Below, piece by piece: positions 33,585 through 45,959 of a stretch of 64,000 bases of DNA. Positions within the stretch are counted from its first letter, which is position 1; every line of letters begins with the position of its first letter. This DNA comes from Perognathus longimembris pacificus. Lineage: Eukaryota; Chordata; Mammalia; Rodentia; Heteromyidae. The position numbers and the translations under genes were made by a program. Below the pieces are notes generated by a model. That model searched no databases. It was not told the origin of the DNA and saw only the letters and a list, made by a program, of their open reading frames with translations. The stretch is taken from positions 13,475,606 to 13,539,605 of the forward strand of contig NC_063181.1 of assembly GCF_023159225.1 (NCBI RefSeq). Reading direction: 5' to 3'.

Positions 33585-34064
33585 AAGGAGAGAGGGGGGT
33601 ATGAGGGACAAGGTAACAAACAGTAGAAGAAATGTATCCAATGCCTAACGTATGAAATTGTAACGTCTCTGTACATCAGTTTGATAATAAAAATTTGAAA
33701 AAAAAGAAATTTTGTAGATGAAGGCATTACAACAGCTAATGATAATGAACTATTTTATACAAAATGACGCATTAACATGTAGATAATTCATTTTGTGTGA
33801 TAAACTTAAATTTTTTTCCTTTCATTTGAAAATGTGTAACATTGATTGAAAATTCATTTTTGCACTTGACGTTTCTTATGCTAAAAATTTCTAGTTCTAA
33901 TTTATGAAATAAAATATTCTCCATTTCCAAAATATGAGTTTTTAAAGTGAGCTAAAGAAGACCGAAAAGGACATTATATGATGTGGATTTTGTACAACTT
34001 TCATCTTTGTATCACATAATTTTCTCCTTTAATTCTAATTAAATTCTAAAAGTCTCCAAACTTT

Positions 34065-34330
34065 TTTTTTCATGTTCTCTCTGCCTGGATTTTGACCACC
34101 CCCTCACCTTGATAAAGTCTTAATTATTCTTGACATATTTTTGAGATGTCATTCTTCAGGAAAGTCTTCACCAACTCCCTCAGATAGAATAGATCATTTT
34201 CTTCTTATGTAACCATACAACACCCTGAACAGTTTCTTCACAACATTCTTGAAAACTTAGAACATCATCCATTATGTAATGTGTCTTATTGAAATTTGTT
34301 AAATCGTCAATATATATACTTCAATTCATT
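34065..34330 (+). mobile_element. L2 (LINE-2) fragment
   Basis: Ordered L2 3' landmarks: 'ttctctctgcctggattttg', 'tgagatgtcattcttcagga', 'aagtcttcaccaactccctc' and a later 'accctgaacagtttcttcac'. These parallel the L2 consensus (ctctgcctggaatg ... atgtcacctcctcag ... ccttccctgaccac). Ancient and diverged. Confidence 0.6.
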
Positions 34331-34339
34331 TTTTGATAC

Positions 34340-37185
34340 TTTTGCCAGTGTTGGCATGTTAAAGTGTTTGTTGTTTGGTGCATGCAACTTCATTACTCAT
34401 TTTTCTTAGAGAATGAGTCCTTTAAGTTATACATATTATTTTACTTTTTGGTGGCATATATGATCTACAGTAGTGAAAAAACTACCGTTTTATCTATTTT
34501 GTTTTAAATGATATCAAGATTTTGAGGTTTACTTCATTGTAGACGTTGGGTTGATTACATCTCATTTATTGTTCTTAAAACTGAATTTCTGTATTTTTTA
34601 TTATTCCTTAGATCAGTGATCTATTCTGCTGACTTTTGTTTGCTTCATTTCTGCTTGTCCTACCTCATCTTAAACTTATTTAGAATCACAAAGGGAATTG
34701 AACACTTGACTCCTAATCACCACAATGAATACATTGACTAAACCTATATGAAGAAGGACCAAGAATCAAATATTTTGGCACCTACTAATAGCAGGATGCT
34801 TACCATGGATGAAGGATTATCTAGGTGGTAACTCTGCATTTGTACAAATTGTGCTAACCACATGTTACAACATGTGTCTTTGATGTTTTGGCTACCATCT
34901 TTTTTTCCCTCTTGATCCCTATTTTGGAACTAGTAATAGTCACCGTTAAATGAATTATATTTTATTATATAATATTATCTTTAAATAATTGGACAAAGGG
35001 TTTCAAATCAATATGTAAATTTATGAGTAGAAAGCACCTTGGTTACTGTTGACATTTCCATGTAAAAATGAGCATACATATTATTGGAACAAACATGTTA
35101 GAGTCTAGAAAAGATCATTGTATGTTTGTTTTTACATCAGTGAAAACAAGGGTGGTGGTTCTTGGTGTCACAGACTCAAACTGGGACTTTTCCCTCCTTT
35201 GCAATCTTTGTTACTGGCCTTGTAATAATGACCTCCTGGGTTCCTTGTATATATAATTTCCCAAAGTTACATGTGACCTCAGCGATATCATTCTATGTGA
35301 ACAAAGTGTAGATATATGATCATACTTAGAAGATTGAGAAATGCAATCTTGGAACAATCCTGCCACAAACAGTAGATCACAAGTATACTCTTCTAAGTAA
35401 TAAAAATTCAAACTCCACACACTTGATTTAGCTCTACATTTTTCCTAACAAAGCTATACTTTCACCAGCTTTTCTCCAAACAACAGTGGGATATCAACAA
35501 TCTTTAATCATTCAGTAGCTATTACCTGCCTCTCATCATCTTCTAACATGTTAGTTCGAAATTCTAGGCATAAAAATGAGTTTCAGGCCTTTTTTGGTCT
35601 AGAATCATAATTGATTGAATTTGCTAACATGTTTTCTGAATTTTGTCCAAATTTACCACTTTTGTGCTGTGTTTTACTAGGTTTTCTGAAACATATCCTG
35701 CAAGAGTCCCTTAGGAAGGGTGCTGAGGACAAAGTAGCTATTGAAGGCCTGCAATTATCATTATTTTATTTTGGTTAAGATAGAAATATAACTATTTGAG
35801 GCAACAACTGATGATATTCTTCAACAAATTAGTGAAAAGTTCTGAATGAAGGAAAGAAAGAAAATGATAAACAATCCAAACTTACAAGCCAGGAGGCAGC
35901 AAAACAGGTAATCCATTAGATGATTATATTAGTTAGAATGGATTTCATTTTGGGGTGGGGAAGTCAGTTATATGAAGAGAAGATAAAGTGTCCAATTGTT
36001 ACACATCGTTTCCCTCTGTAATTTACATTTATTCCATTAATTAGAGTGATATTTCTTAATATAAAGATGTTATCAATGGAGCTCTAAAGGCAAAGTTGTA
36101 GGTGGTAATACTGTTTAGCACAGCAAACCAAGTGTGACACTATCTCAGTAGGGAAAGCCAATATGAAAATAAGGGATGAGGTCTGGGATTTCCCAGCTGT
36201 TAGAGAAGATGGTACAGGGGGCTAGGAGATAATAGGCCTCACAGAATACACTCTTGAATTTTTGGCTCCTTCATCAGTAAAATCATATAATGAATTTGCC
36301 CAATTCCTAAAATCATACAAATAGCCTAGATTATTCTCAGTGGATAGAATGTGCTCTGTCAATGCATGATATTTGATTGCTTAGAAATTAGCATAAGCAT
36401 ATATGTGTGTATTTAGGGCTAAAACCTCCAAGCTTTATAAAGAAAGAAAGCATGTTATTTTACTAAGAAACATGTCATTTCAATTTTATTAAATTGTCAC
36501 ATGAAAATAAAAAAAGCTTAGTAGAAAAGGTCTCAAATGAAATATTTATGAAGCACGGTTTTTATATTCAATTCTATACAGTGTATAGGTCCATTTCTAA
36601 TTAGTATTTAGAAAAAATACAAAAGAGCTCAGTTATTACTCTGTAAAATGTTAACGAGACTTGTTATTTTAATATTTTTGGCTTGTTTTGGCTTCCTTTT
36701 CTTTTGTTTCCTGTGAAAACTACATGCAAACATGAATTCTCCAATTATAAATAATGGCTTTATTTAGTAATTGTTCATACTTAGCAGAGCTACTCAGCAG
36801 GGTGACCATTACTGCCTACTGGGACTTAATTTAACTCAGAGCCACTGGCAGGGTGTATTGGTCATGATATTATGGTATTGTGGAATCACCATCATCAAAA
36901 ACATGAATACTAGTTTAGGAAAGGAAATCAGGAATGCCAAGCTTCAATATATAGCTTCTTAAAATTAAATTAAATAGTTGCCTATTGCCATACCCACTTT
37001 TAAAGGCTGTCTGTCCCCTTGTGTAAATGAATGCTCATGGTCACATGTCGTGAAAAGCAAAAGACAATTTCTACATTTAAATTATGGTTTTATATCTAAA
37101 TGTTATGTTGACCTAGAAACTTATGTTGTTAGTAATTGTTCTTCCTATTTTCAAGTATTTACCATAGGCTATGGAAAATTGTAAA
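34340..37185. other. Unique AT-rich sequence
   Basis: About 2.8 kb with no gene or confident repeat. Scattered short open frames match nothing recognised. Confidence 0.4.
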
Positions 37186-37189
37186 ACTT

Positions 37190-37310
37190 GTACACATACT
37201 ACTTAATCCTTTTAACTGACCTGTAATGGGAATATTATTTCTAGTTTTCAGATAAGCAAATGAAAGATAAATTGGACAAGCAGAAGCCCTTATAATTGAA
37301 AATACTTTGC
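37190..37310 (-). mobile_element. Possible MIR fragment (antisense)
   Basis: 'tacttaatccttttaactga' then 'tatttctagttttcagataa' and 'gcaaatgaaagataaattgg' follow the antisense MIR order (aatcctcac, cattttacagatgaggaaac). Highly diverged. Confidence 0.4.
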
Positions 37311-37319
37311 TTACTCAGT

Positions 37320-38445
37320 AAGTATATGGCTCATAGATCTTCTCAGTCTCATCCATAGCAAGTCTTAAAATGAGTCTTAGCGGAATAGTACACATTACTA
37401 AAGTACACAGAACTTATTATGCTAATGAATATTCCTTGCCTGTCTCACATGCAGCAACTGCATAGTACCAAAATGTTGATTCAAGTTTAAGGTGAATTTA
37501 GAGTAGCTATTATCAGTAAATTGCATTGTTCACCATTTGAATTTACCAGATGAAGCTGATCCTCTATAAAATGATAATATATTCATTTTCTTCTGATTGC
37601 TTGCATGTCAAACTCACTTATTGCTTTAGCTGATTTAGTCTTGCTGAATACAAATTATCAAAGTTACAGTATTATAAAATACTGGACTTCAATATGCCAT
37701 TCTACTGAGAAGAAATATCTACAATGAAAGAAATATTAAATAAAAATATTATTTTTTTCCTAAAGCGACTTGAACTAAGATATAACGTTCAGAAAGAACT
37801 CAAATACAGAAACAAAAAACATTTTTGGATTCTTAAACCATTATGAATGTCTCCTAAATTCTAGAAAGCCATTTCAGTGTTCTGTTAGACAGGCTTTTGT
37901 CCCAAGGATAAAATACCTGACATGAACAGTTAAAGAGGGAAAGTATTGCTCTGGTTCATGATCTTAGAAGCTACAATCCAGGGTCATGTGATTGTATAAG
38001 GACCTGGGATAAGGCATATGTTGGAAATTTACTGTGGAGCAGATTGCTCAATTCATCGAGGTCTGTAGAGAAAGGCAGACAGACAGAGAGATAGACAGAG
38101 GTAGGTAGGAGCTGGACACAAAATACCCTTCAAAGAAATGCCCACAGTGTTTAACTGCCTCCATCTAGGCCCTATATCCTCACGTCTTCGTGGACTCCCA
38201 AAACAGTGCCCCATTTGTGCACCAGGGTTCAACAAGTGATCCTGCTGGGTATGTTTCAGATTAAAGCAATAACAAGTACATTCCATATAGGAATAGAAAT
38301 AAAGGTCACATTGCATACATACACACTCACACACATTTATGTGTATATGATTATACTTCTAGACATTTCTTATGTGGAGAAAATCACTTCTGAAAACAAT
38401 AAACTTAGAAATTAAGTTTCAATCTAAACATTTCGTACTTTCAAA
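37320..38445. other. Unique AT-rich sequence with a GACA/GATA-rich patch at 38075-38110
   Basis: No gene. About 38075-38110 is a short degenerate gaca/gata/ggta repeat, and 38315-38350 is CA/TG-rich. Confidence 0.4.
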
Positions 38446-38449
38446 AATG

Positions 38450-38495
38450 AAGAAAAAGAGAGGAGAAGAGGAATAAAAAGAAGGAAGGAAGGAAG
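38450..38495. repeat. GGAA/GA-rich simple repeat
   Basis: agaggagaagaggaataaaa followed by about four gaag units. A purine-only strand. Confidence 0.75.
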
Positions 38496-38499
38496 TTTG

Positions 38500-41400
38500 G
38501 CTTAGACTACCAAATAAATTATCTTCACTATGAAAGTCACGTAATTGACAAAAGGTCATTTTTGTATTTCTCTGTGTGAGATACTGAAGGTCTTTTGCTC
38601 AATAGAATGATGGATACATGAACATAAAGTTTAAAATCAGTTTGATGACAACTTAACCATTTAATTAAAAGCAGGATGAAAGATGGATGGAATTAAATTG
38701 GCAGCATAATGATGACTCAATTTCTATCTGCTTAGTAAGTCTGAAGGCATGTCTATGACTAAAACTATAGCTTTCATATGTGCACTGTTAAGAGCAGTCT
38801 TTGAATTAAGATAAAATATGGCCTATTGCCTCCAAGATGTATATCTGTCCAGAATTTCAATTTAACTTAAATTATCAGTGCTCTACCTAGGACAACACTG
38901 CTGTTCAATACATTGCTGAGTAAAGAAATTATATATTCCACAGATAATGTTAAAATAATCATTTTTAGGTAACAGTTGGTGTGTTTGGATACACGGTTAA
39001 TTTAACTCTACATTAAACAAATATTTTAGCAACTGATGATTTGCGTCATAGTATACTTTGAGTAATATATTAATACTTATGCTAACATTTACCTTCCAGA
39101 GTGAGTTTAAAAACTAAATAAAACAAGAGTGAAAGGAAACATTTAGGTAATAAGTCTATTGACATTAACATATAGATCAGTTTCAAATATGGAAAATATA
39201 AATACAAAATCTTTTAGTAAATATTAATGCATGAGAGAGAGACAGACAGACACAGAGAGAAAGAGAAGACTTCATAGATATGATAGAAACTTCATCCCTG
39301 TACTTCCAATATGAGTTACTGAATGCATTGCTCATTGTGAAGATAGAGAGATAAGATTTGAAACTACTATTTGATGACTTAAACATCTAAATACAAAAAG
39401 ATGAATGGATAGAATGGACTCAGGAGCAGTAGGGAGCTAACTTGCTTTTGTCATTGGTAGAGTTACTTGTTTTGCTTTAGGCCTTTCATTGTTTTGATAT
39501 GGTTATGATGACATCTAATAAGTATGACCCCACATTTAGGCTGAACAACAATGTCAGAAAATGGCACAGGGCTAAGTGTATGAAATAACGGAAGATGTGA
39601 CAGAAAACAATTATATCATAGACTGTGAAATAGAAACTTCACCTGCCAGTTCAGCAGAAATCCCTGTGGACCTATCTTTCCCTCAGCACATGAAGACAGA
39701 AGAGCTTCACTTAATATTCTTTGATGAATTAAACCATATATCCTTTGCGGGCAAGCTTACTTCTGCTCTCCAACTCTAAAATCTACTTGTAATTACCATA
39801 ATCCTAGTAATTAACTTTCCATTTTCTTTCTCTGCCAGGGAAAGAAGTATTCCAGTTGTAACCTCTACCTGTCTTTATTTAACTAAACTTTCATCCTCAT
39901 TTTAAATGTTTAGACAACCTGCTTTGGAAAACTATTGTGGTGGCCAGCTAAAATATACCAACATATTTACTATCAAGAGCTCCCCAAATACTGCTTTTCC
40001 CCTGATTTCTGAAAATCCATATGGGTTTGGGTAACATCCCTTTCAATTCATTTCTACTCCTATAACCTCATTCCCCAGTCTACAGAAAAGTCAATTCTTC
40101 ATGAGTCTTAAGTACAAAATTGAATGATAAAAAGTACACTTGACCTGCTGAGTGCAGCTCTCAATAAAGTAACTCTCCTTCCACTTTAGTATTGTAAAAT
40201 GTAATCAAAGACTCCTTAATGTAACTTGGCAAAAAATGATATTTATATATCAAAATTTCTCTGCTGATGTAGTTACCCATTGACAAGAAGCTATGGGACA
40301 CATAAATTGCCTTAACTATGTAAGTGCTCTTCAATGTGCTTTTAGAATGTGTCAACATGCATTTCTAGTTTATTTAAAAATCACTTGGCTTCAAAATTGC
40401 CTTTGCCAGATTTTCTCAGTTCTAAATTAAATGAAATCCAAAATTGGTGAGTCTCCTCTTTTATGTCTGTCATATGTCTTACTTGACCTTATTTATTTAC
40501 AGTCCTTCTATTGTCTCATGTCAAGTCATAGTTTAAACAAAATCTTTCAGTTCTACTGTGAGTTGAATACAGAAGCAAAATGAAAGAAGAATGTTTTCCT
40601 ACTGCTATTGTTTCTTGGGATCTTCTTAGATGGCTATTTAGATGGCTTTTGGCAAAGGCTTCTACGCTTTCAAAACAATGCTGTTTGGAGTTTGTACAAT
40701 GATCTGCTCTTAAATTGTGTTTGGTTTTTATCCTTCTCTGACCATGATGAAAATATCCAGGTAGTGGATGAATAGATGTTATGTCTTACATGGCTTGCTC
40801 TACATTTTAATGAGAATCAATAACACTCTCTGAATTTTTATTGTTCTAAATTTTTGATAAATGTTAAATGAAGCTGGGAGATACATGCCCTATTGCCATT
40901 TGTTATGCCAAATAAAGGAGCATTTGAGAAGAGCTGCACTGGTTGTGTTGCCATTTTAGTTTCAGAGATCACTTCAAATGTTGAGTCTCTCTGGATGAAA
41001 TTTTGGAGCTCACTCCTTATTTGAGTCTTCCTGCCAAAAACAGCTGAGTTTTAATCAGGTAACAATATAGATTGAAAGATTTAGTTTTATAAATCATATA
41101 TTTGTTATTAAAAACTTTAGGAAACAAGGAATTTGAGACTTACTGCTTCCTTCCACCTTCTTGAGGAAAGAAAATAAAGACATTTGTTTGTGGTTCATAC
41201 AAACTATCCATATCAAAGCTTCCCCAGTTATCTATCACATTTCTATAAGTATTTTCTTTAACTTAATGCCTAAGGCATCTTTCAAGCAATTGTGTGGATT
41301 GGCTTGTTTCTTTCATGATTTAAGGTTCTGAAATGCACTGCTCCACTGTAAGAACCCAAGGGACACTTCAGTTCCTCATCATGACTGCAACATAGAATAG

Positions 41401-42472
41401 TGAGAGTCACAAAGATTAATGAGTCATCTGTCAAAACTAACCCAAAGGAAAGTGATTTTGACCTTGGAAAGAAGGGGTTTATACCAAGTATTTAGTTTGA
41501 TGTAACTTCATTATATTAAGGATGTTCCTGGACTTGTCTTAAAGTATAATTATATTAAATGCACTTCTGGTTTATGAAAAGGTAAAAGATCTTCCAAGTA
41601 CTTATGTCTTTGATTTTGTTTCAAAGCTACCAATACAATAACAGGCACAGTTACCCCCAAAAATCATGAGATAAGGCTTCAGAGAAAATGCAATTCTACT
41701 TGCCATCAGCATGTAGAATTTTGGGCATAATTATTGTGTGGTCTAGGAAAAGACAAAGTTCACAGGCATATCCTATGCAAGCTTAGAGATGAACTGGTGC
41801 AGAATAGTAAATGCCTTCTGATAATGCGTGCCTGGAATGCAAACTAATTGTAAAAGGGATTCCCTTTACCCCTACTTCAGCTTACCCACTTTAAAATGAT
41901 ATACTAGTTACAGATTTCTAGGTGGTCAGGGTATTTTTCCACTGAATTTAAAAGCAATTGATTAAGATAACTTAGCCAAAGAAAAGCAAAAAAGAATCTA
42001 AAAGAATCTGAGTTTCAGATCATATCACATGGAACTCTACGAAAATGACAGTCACATTTAGACCTCCTTGCTTTACCTCTTAGTAATGGTCTTCTATGTT
42101 TGTGCCATGGTGGCTCTGATTGCCTACACAGTGTATTCACTGGCATTACTTGAAGAAGAGAACTCCGTATTCCTGTAATTTCACCTGTCCATCCAGAATG
42201 AAATTATTGTAGTTTTTAATCCTGTTTTATCTTTAATCTCTAAAAAGAGGAGCCAAAGGAACTCCTATTGGTCAGATTTACTTATGAGGCTATCTCAGGT
42301 TTAGAGTTGTTATCATCCAATAGGAAATCTGGAATAAAACAGCAGGAGCATGGTATGCATTTTACTACCAAAAAAAGTAAATAAATAGTGCTTGAATAAA
42401 AATATGCATCCATTGCACACATACCTTGTAAAATGTCAAAAATTAAAACTTTTACATTAGAAGATATCATTC
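38500..42472. other. Unique AT-rich sequence; short GA/GACA repeat at 39232-39268
   Basis: About 4 kb without a recognised gene or interspersed repeat, apart from gagagagagacagacagaca at about 39233. The open frame at 39576-39779 has no recognisable domain. This is the longest repeat-poor stretch of the window. Confidence 0.4.
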
Positions 42473-42487
42473 ATATGTGCGAATTTA

Positions 42488-42743
42488 TTTTTTATTTTTA
42501 TTCATTTTATTTTTTGTCAGTCATGGGTCTTGAATTCTAGGGCCTTGACACTGTCCCTGAGCTTTTCAGCTCAAGCCCAGTTTTCTACCACTTGGAGTCA
42601 CATTATCACTTCCAGTTTTCTGATGGTTAATTGAAGATAAGAGTCTCACAGACTTCCCTGCCCTGGATGGATTTGAACCATGATCCTCAGATCTCAGCCT
42701 CCTGAGTAGCCAGGATTTACTGGCGTGAGGCACTGGCACCGTT
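42488..42743 (-). mobile_element. 7SL-headed SINE with full Geo right monomer (antisense)
   Basis: An A-rich tail (antisense, 42488-42515), then the antisense Geo arm (tcttgaattctagggccttg ... ttctaccacttgg), the junction 'gataagagtctcacagactt', and the 7SL/B1-type head 'cagcctcctgagtagccagg' ending 'ggcgtgaggcactggcacc'. TSD atatgtgcgaattta (42473-42487) and atatgtgctaattta (42744-42758), 14 of 15. The best copy here for defining this second dimeric family. Confidence 0.85.
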
Positions 42744-42884
42744 ATATGTGCTAATTTAAATAGAGAAATTTTATGTGCTACTCTGTCAGTAGAAGCTTTT
42801 GTGTTTATATGACAGAATAGGATTAGACATTACAGGAATTATCCAAACAATTAAAAAAATAATGCTGATTGCATTGCTTTTCTA

Positions 42885-43205
42885 GAACTGCTATAACTAA
42901 ATAACTGCCATAACAAGAAATCAAGTATTTTCAACAGAGATTTATTCTCTCATATTCATAGAGGCCAGCTGTATTGGTTCCTTCCCGAGAACAAAGGTGA
43001 GTATCCATTTTTTGTTTCTCTCCTTTCTAGTGGCACCTGACCATCCTTGGTGTTCCAAATTTCCATCCCTGCTTCCTTTGCCAGTGGCTTCTCTGATGGT
43101 GTATAAGCCTTTTCTATTCTCACAAGGACACCAGTTCTATTGACCTATAGCTTTCCCAGTCTGAATCACATCTACAATGGTTTCCATTCCAATGAAGGTC
43201 ACATT
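42885..43205 (-). mobile_element. MaLR (MLT1-like) LTR (antisense)
   Basis: The plus strand has the familiar antisense MaLR order: 'gaactgctataactaaataa', then 'cagagatttattctctcata', 'tcatagaggccagctg', later 'tattctcacaaggacaccag' and 'aatgaaggtcacattgac'. These correspond to the 3' half and body of an ancient mammalian ERVL-MaLR LTR. Family assignment is from memory. Confidence 0.55.
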
Positions 43206-43207
43206 GA

Positions 43208-43287
43208 CATATATATGTATAAAACATATATATATATATATATATACATAAAACATATATATAGAGAGAGAGACAGAGAGAGAGAGG
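43208..43287. repeat. (TA)n / (GA)n compound microsatellite
   Basis: Two tatatata blocks separated by acataaaac, then gagagaga with a gacag interruption. Confidence 0.85.
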
Positions 43288-43380
43288 GTCACAATTCACT
43301 CATAACTCTGACATTTTCACATTAAGAGAGAGTAAGACTTAAAAGGGTATATTCTTATTCACATAGAAACATTATTTCTA

Positions 43381-43578
43381 AGGGCTGGGAATATGGCCTA
43401 GTGGTAACGTGCTCGCCTCCTTATACATGAAGCCCTGGGTTTGATTCTCCAGCACCATATATATAGAAAAAGCCAGAAGTGGTGCCTTGGCTCAAGTGGA
43501 AGAGCACTAGCCCTAAGCGAAAAGAAGCCAGGGATAGTTCTTAGGCCCTGGATTCAAGCCCCAGGACTGGAAAAAATA
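43381..43578 (+). mobile_element. IDL-Geo SINE
   Basis: A complete ID-like monomer (A box TGGCCTAGTGG) with a decayed B box (ggtttgattctcc), a Geo arm with several substitutions, and a short A-tail. Perfect 14-bp TSD aaacattatttcta at 43367-43380 and 43579-43592. The target itself contains the A-rich cleavage-type sequence. Confidence 0.92.
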
Positions 43579-43592
43579 AAACATTATTTCTA

Positions 43593-45218
43593 CAAAAACA
43601 ATTATTTCTACAATCAATGTGCAGCAGATATTTATATAATACTCCCATATACTCCTCAATACATACAACACTCCTATTTTTTCCTAATAAATATTAGGAA
43701 ATATTCTTCAGTAAGAAAACATAATTTGACACATTATGTCTATTGGTTTGAATGAACTTTTATGCATTAAAGAAAGTAGACAGTGTTTTATTTTACCTTT
43801 ACTTATTACTTCTTCAGTAATCATCCATTATAAAGATCTGTTGCTGATACATCAATTCCTTCTCTCCCAAGATTTTTAGCTTTTCTTGTAAGGTACATCT
43901 TCTGACCAAATGTTCTCTCCATTTTGTTTTTCTGAGACTTCTATTTCTCTTTCATTTTAATTGATAATTCCATAGAGAGAAAATTTGAGCATAGTTGGGT
44001 TTTTGTTTCAAGTTTGGTTTATTTGGGGTCTTTCTTTAAATATTAATGATTAGGCTGTATTCTGTTACTGTTTACATGATTTTGGAGACATTATCCTCAA
44101 TTATTATCTGTGACCATCTGTGGGGAATGTATTTATTTTCCTTCAGGCATCTTTTGGTATTTTTATTTTAAATTTGCTTTTCTGAAGCTTGAAAATAATG
44201 TGTCTTGAAATAATATGCTTTCTGGAATTCACCTTTTCTTGGATTGTGTTCTCTAAGACTCCTGTGTCTATCTTTAGAATCTGAAATTAATGTTTGGAAA
44301 TTCTCAGTCATTATTCTTTTTAATTTTTTTAAAAAAATTCCTTCAGCTTTTTTGCATTCTTGCATATCTAGTTTTAATTTGATTCATTGATAGGTAGCTA
44401 TGTAACATGACCATAATATAGGTTTAAGTAAGAGGAATTCTGATTATTGAAACTAAGGTTCAAACAACATTCTTGCTGGGAAATAGAAACAAGAATTCAG
44501 AAACCATCACGAAATGGAGAATGGACATTGAAAAATGGAAAAAGACAAACATTTAAATATGGCTGCATTACAAGGGATGCAATATATGTGATTGACCATG
44601 TTCTCTATTAATATACATATTGATAGCTGCATGGCTTTTGATGAACTATGACCTTAATGAGGAACACTAAATTTCACACATCAAAAAACAAGTATTTTTT
44701 CAGAGCAAGTATATTTTACTATTGTTATAATGAACTTTAGAAGCAGGATGTGCAGTGCATTTGTAATCATAAGTAACAGCTTCATAAGCAAAACTGAATA
44801 TACGATTGATAGTTATAAATTTAACTGCAGGTACCACCTAAGAATTAATTTAAAATATGACAGTTGTACAAATTAATTGAGTAGTAAGAGGCTATACTAA
44901 GTAAAACAAATCAGAAAATTTTGCCTCTGAAATTATAGTCTAATACTTCACTGAGTTCAAACAACATGAATTCATATTGATCGTTTGGAGTAAACATTTG
45001 CCCCCAACATTCAGTAGTTCTTTCTAGCCAAAATTCGGGCCTACCTATGGCTGTTAAATCCTCCCATAAACTTTCTAATCTAAGTCACCAAGAAATATGT
45101 ACCATATGAACGTACAGTAAACTATATTAGAAGAGTTAGTTGGACTGGTTGTTTTGAAGAAGTATTTGAACTCTAACATTAATCTTAATTGAATAACATT
45201 ATAAAAACTTAAGTTCTA
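43593..45218. other. Unique AT-rich sequence
   Basis: About 1.6 kb with no recognised gene or repeat. Confidence 0.4.
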
Positions 45219-45220
45219 AA

Positions 45221-45425
45221 GCCAGACATGGTGGTACAAAACTTACAATCTCCATTACTTAAGAGATAAAAGCAAAAGGATGCCAAGTCAAAGTCAGGTA
45301 GGGTAAAGTTAGCCATCTTACAAACAAATCACAAGCAAAAAAAAAAAAAGAGCTCTGAAGTGCTTGTCTGCCAGGCAACAGGCTCTGGTCCCAATGTGTA
45401 TTGCCTCACTGCAAAGCTAGAGTCG
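45221..45425 (+). mobile_element. B1-like plus ID-like SINE, diverged
   Basis: The B1-type start 'gccagacatggtggtacaaa', 'cttacaatctccattactta' and 'agaggatg'-like middle are clear 7SL-derived landmarks. An A13 run at 45336-45348 separates this from a weak ID-like second half ('gtgcttgtctgccaggcaac', 'tctggtcccaatg'). Confidence 0.6.
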
Positions 45426-45609
45426 AACTTTGGTGATCAGTCTGCCTTTCTTCATTGTAGGCAATTTCTGACTTATCCTCCATTGGGATTGGGTCATCTT
45501 TACCTATTTTTCTATCATCCTTTCTGCTAAATAAGAAGCTTTCACAGCAGTTGAAAATGTATTATGCAAATGTACTTTTCAGAGTTGTATGCTTTCCTTG
45601 AGTTATATA

Positions 45610-45935
45610 ATGAATATACCTGCAATCACTGTATCCAGTCTTAGTACCCTCGATACTATATATATGTGTATTAGAACTAGGGAAGGGAAAGGAAATACCA
45701 AAATTGAGAGACAAAGGGTAAAAAGACAAATCATTCCAAAAGCAATACTTACAAAAACATTTGGTGTAAACAACTGTACAACTCATGGGTGGGAGAGGGA
45801 AAGGGGGATGGGGGAGATGGGAGGGAAAAAATGAGGAAGGAAGTAATAAGTTGGATAAGAAATGTACTCGTTGCCTTACATATGAAACTGTAACCCCTCT
45901 GTACATCACTTTGACAATAAAGAAAAAAACTGTAA
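45610..45935 (+). mobile_element. LINE-1 3' UTR, 5'-truncated
   Basis: Aligns in order with 33400-33704: 'tgtattagaactagggaagg', 'attgagagacaaagggtaaa', 'aaagcaatacttacaaaaac', the G-rich tract (about 45785-45825), 'aagaaatgtactcgttgcct' and 'gtaacccctctgtacatcac', ending in aataaagaaaaaaac. No ORF2 sequence is present. TSD not identified. Confidence 0.85.
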
Positions 45936-45959
45936 AAACAAATAAAAGACATATCAAAA

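Larger units (their letters stand above)
32657..33704 (+). mobile_element. 5'-truncated LINE-1, the least decayed in the window
   Basis: Contains the last about 178 codons of ORF2 and the full 3' UTR: G15 tract at 33570-33584, purine tract, and 'ctgtacatcagtttgataat' end with a short A-tail. The TSD is aagaatttctgtagat (about 32640-32655) and aagaaattttgtagat (about 33704-33719), 14 of 16 matching. This is the best local reference for aligning the other L1 3' ends. Confidence 0.9.

Noticed and set aside
39576..39779. 67-codon frame of protein-like composition
   Set aside because: Looked at because composition is less biased, but nothing recognised and too short without context.
45562..45957. 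131-codon open frame on the minus strand
   Set aside because: It is the antisense of the L1 3' UTR; the Pro/Ser/Phe-rich part is the complement of the purine tract.
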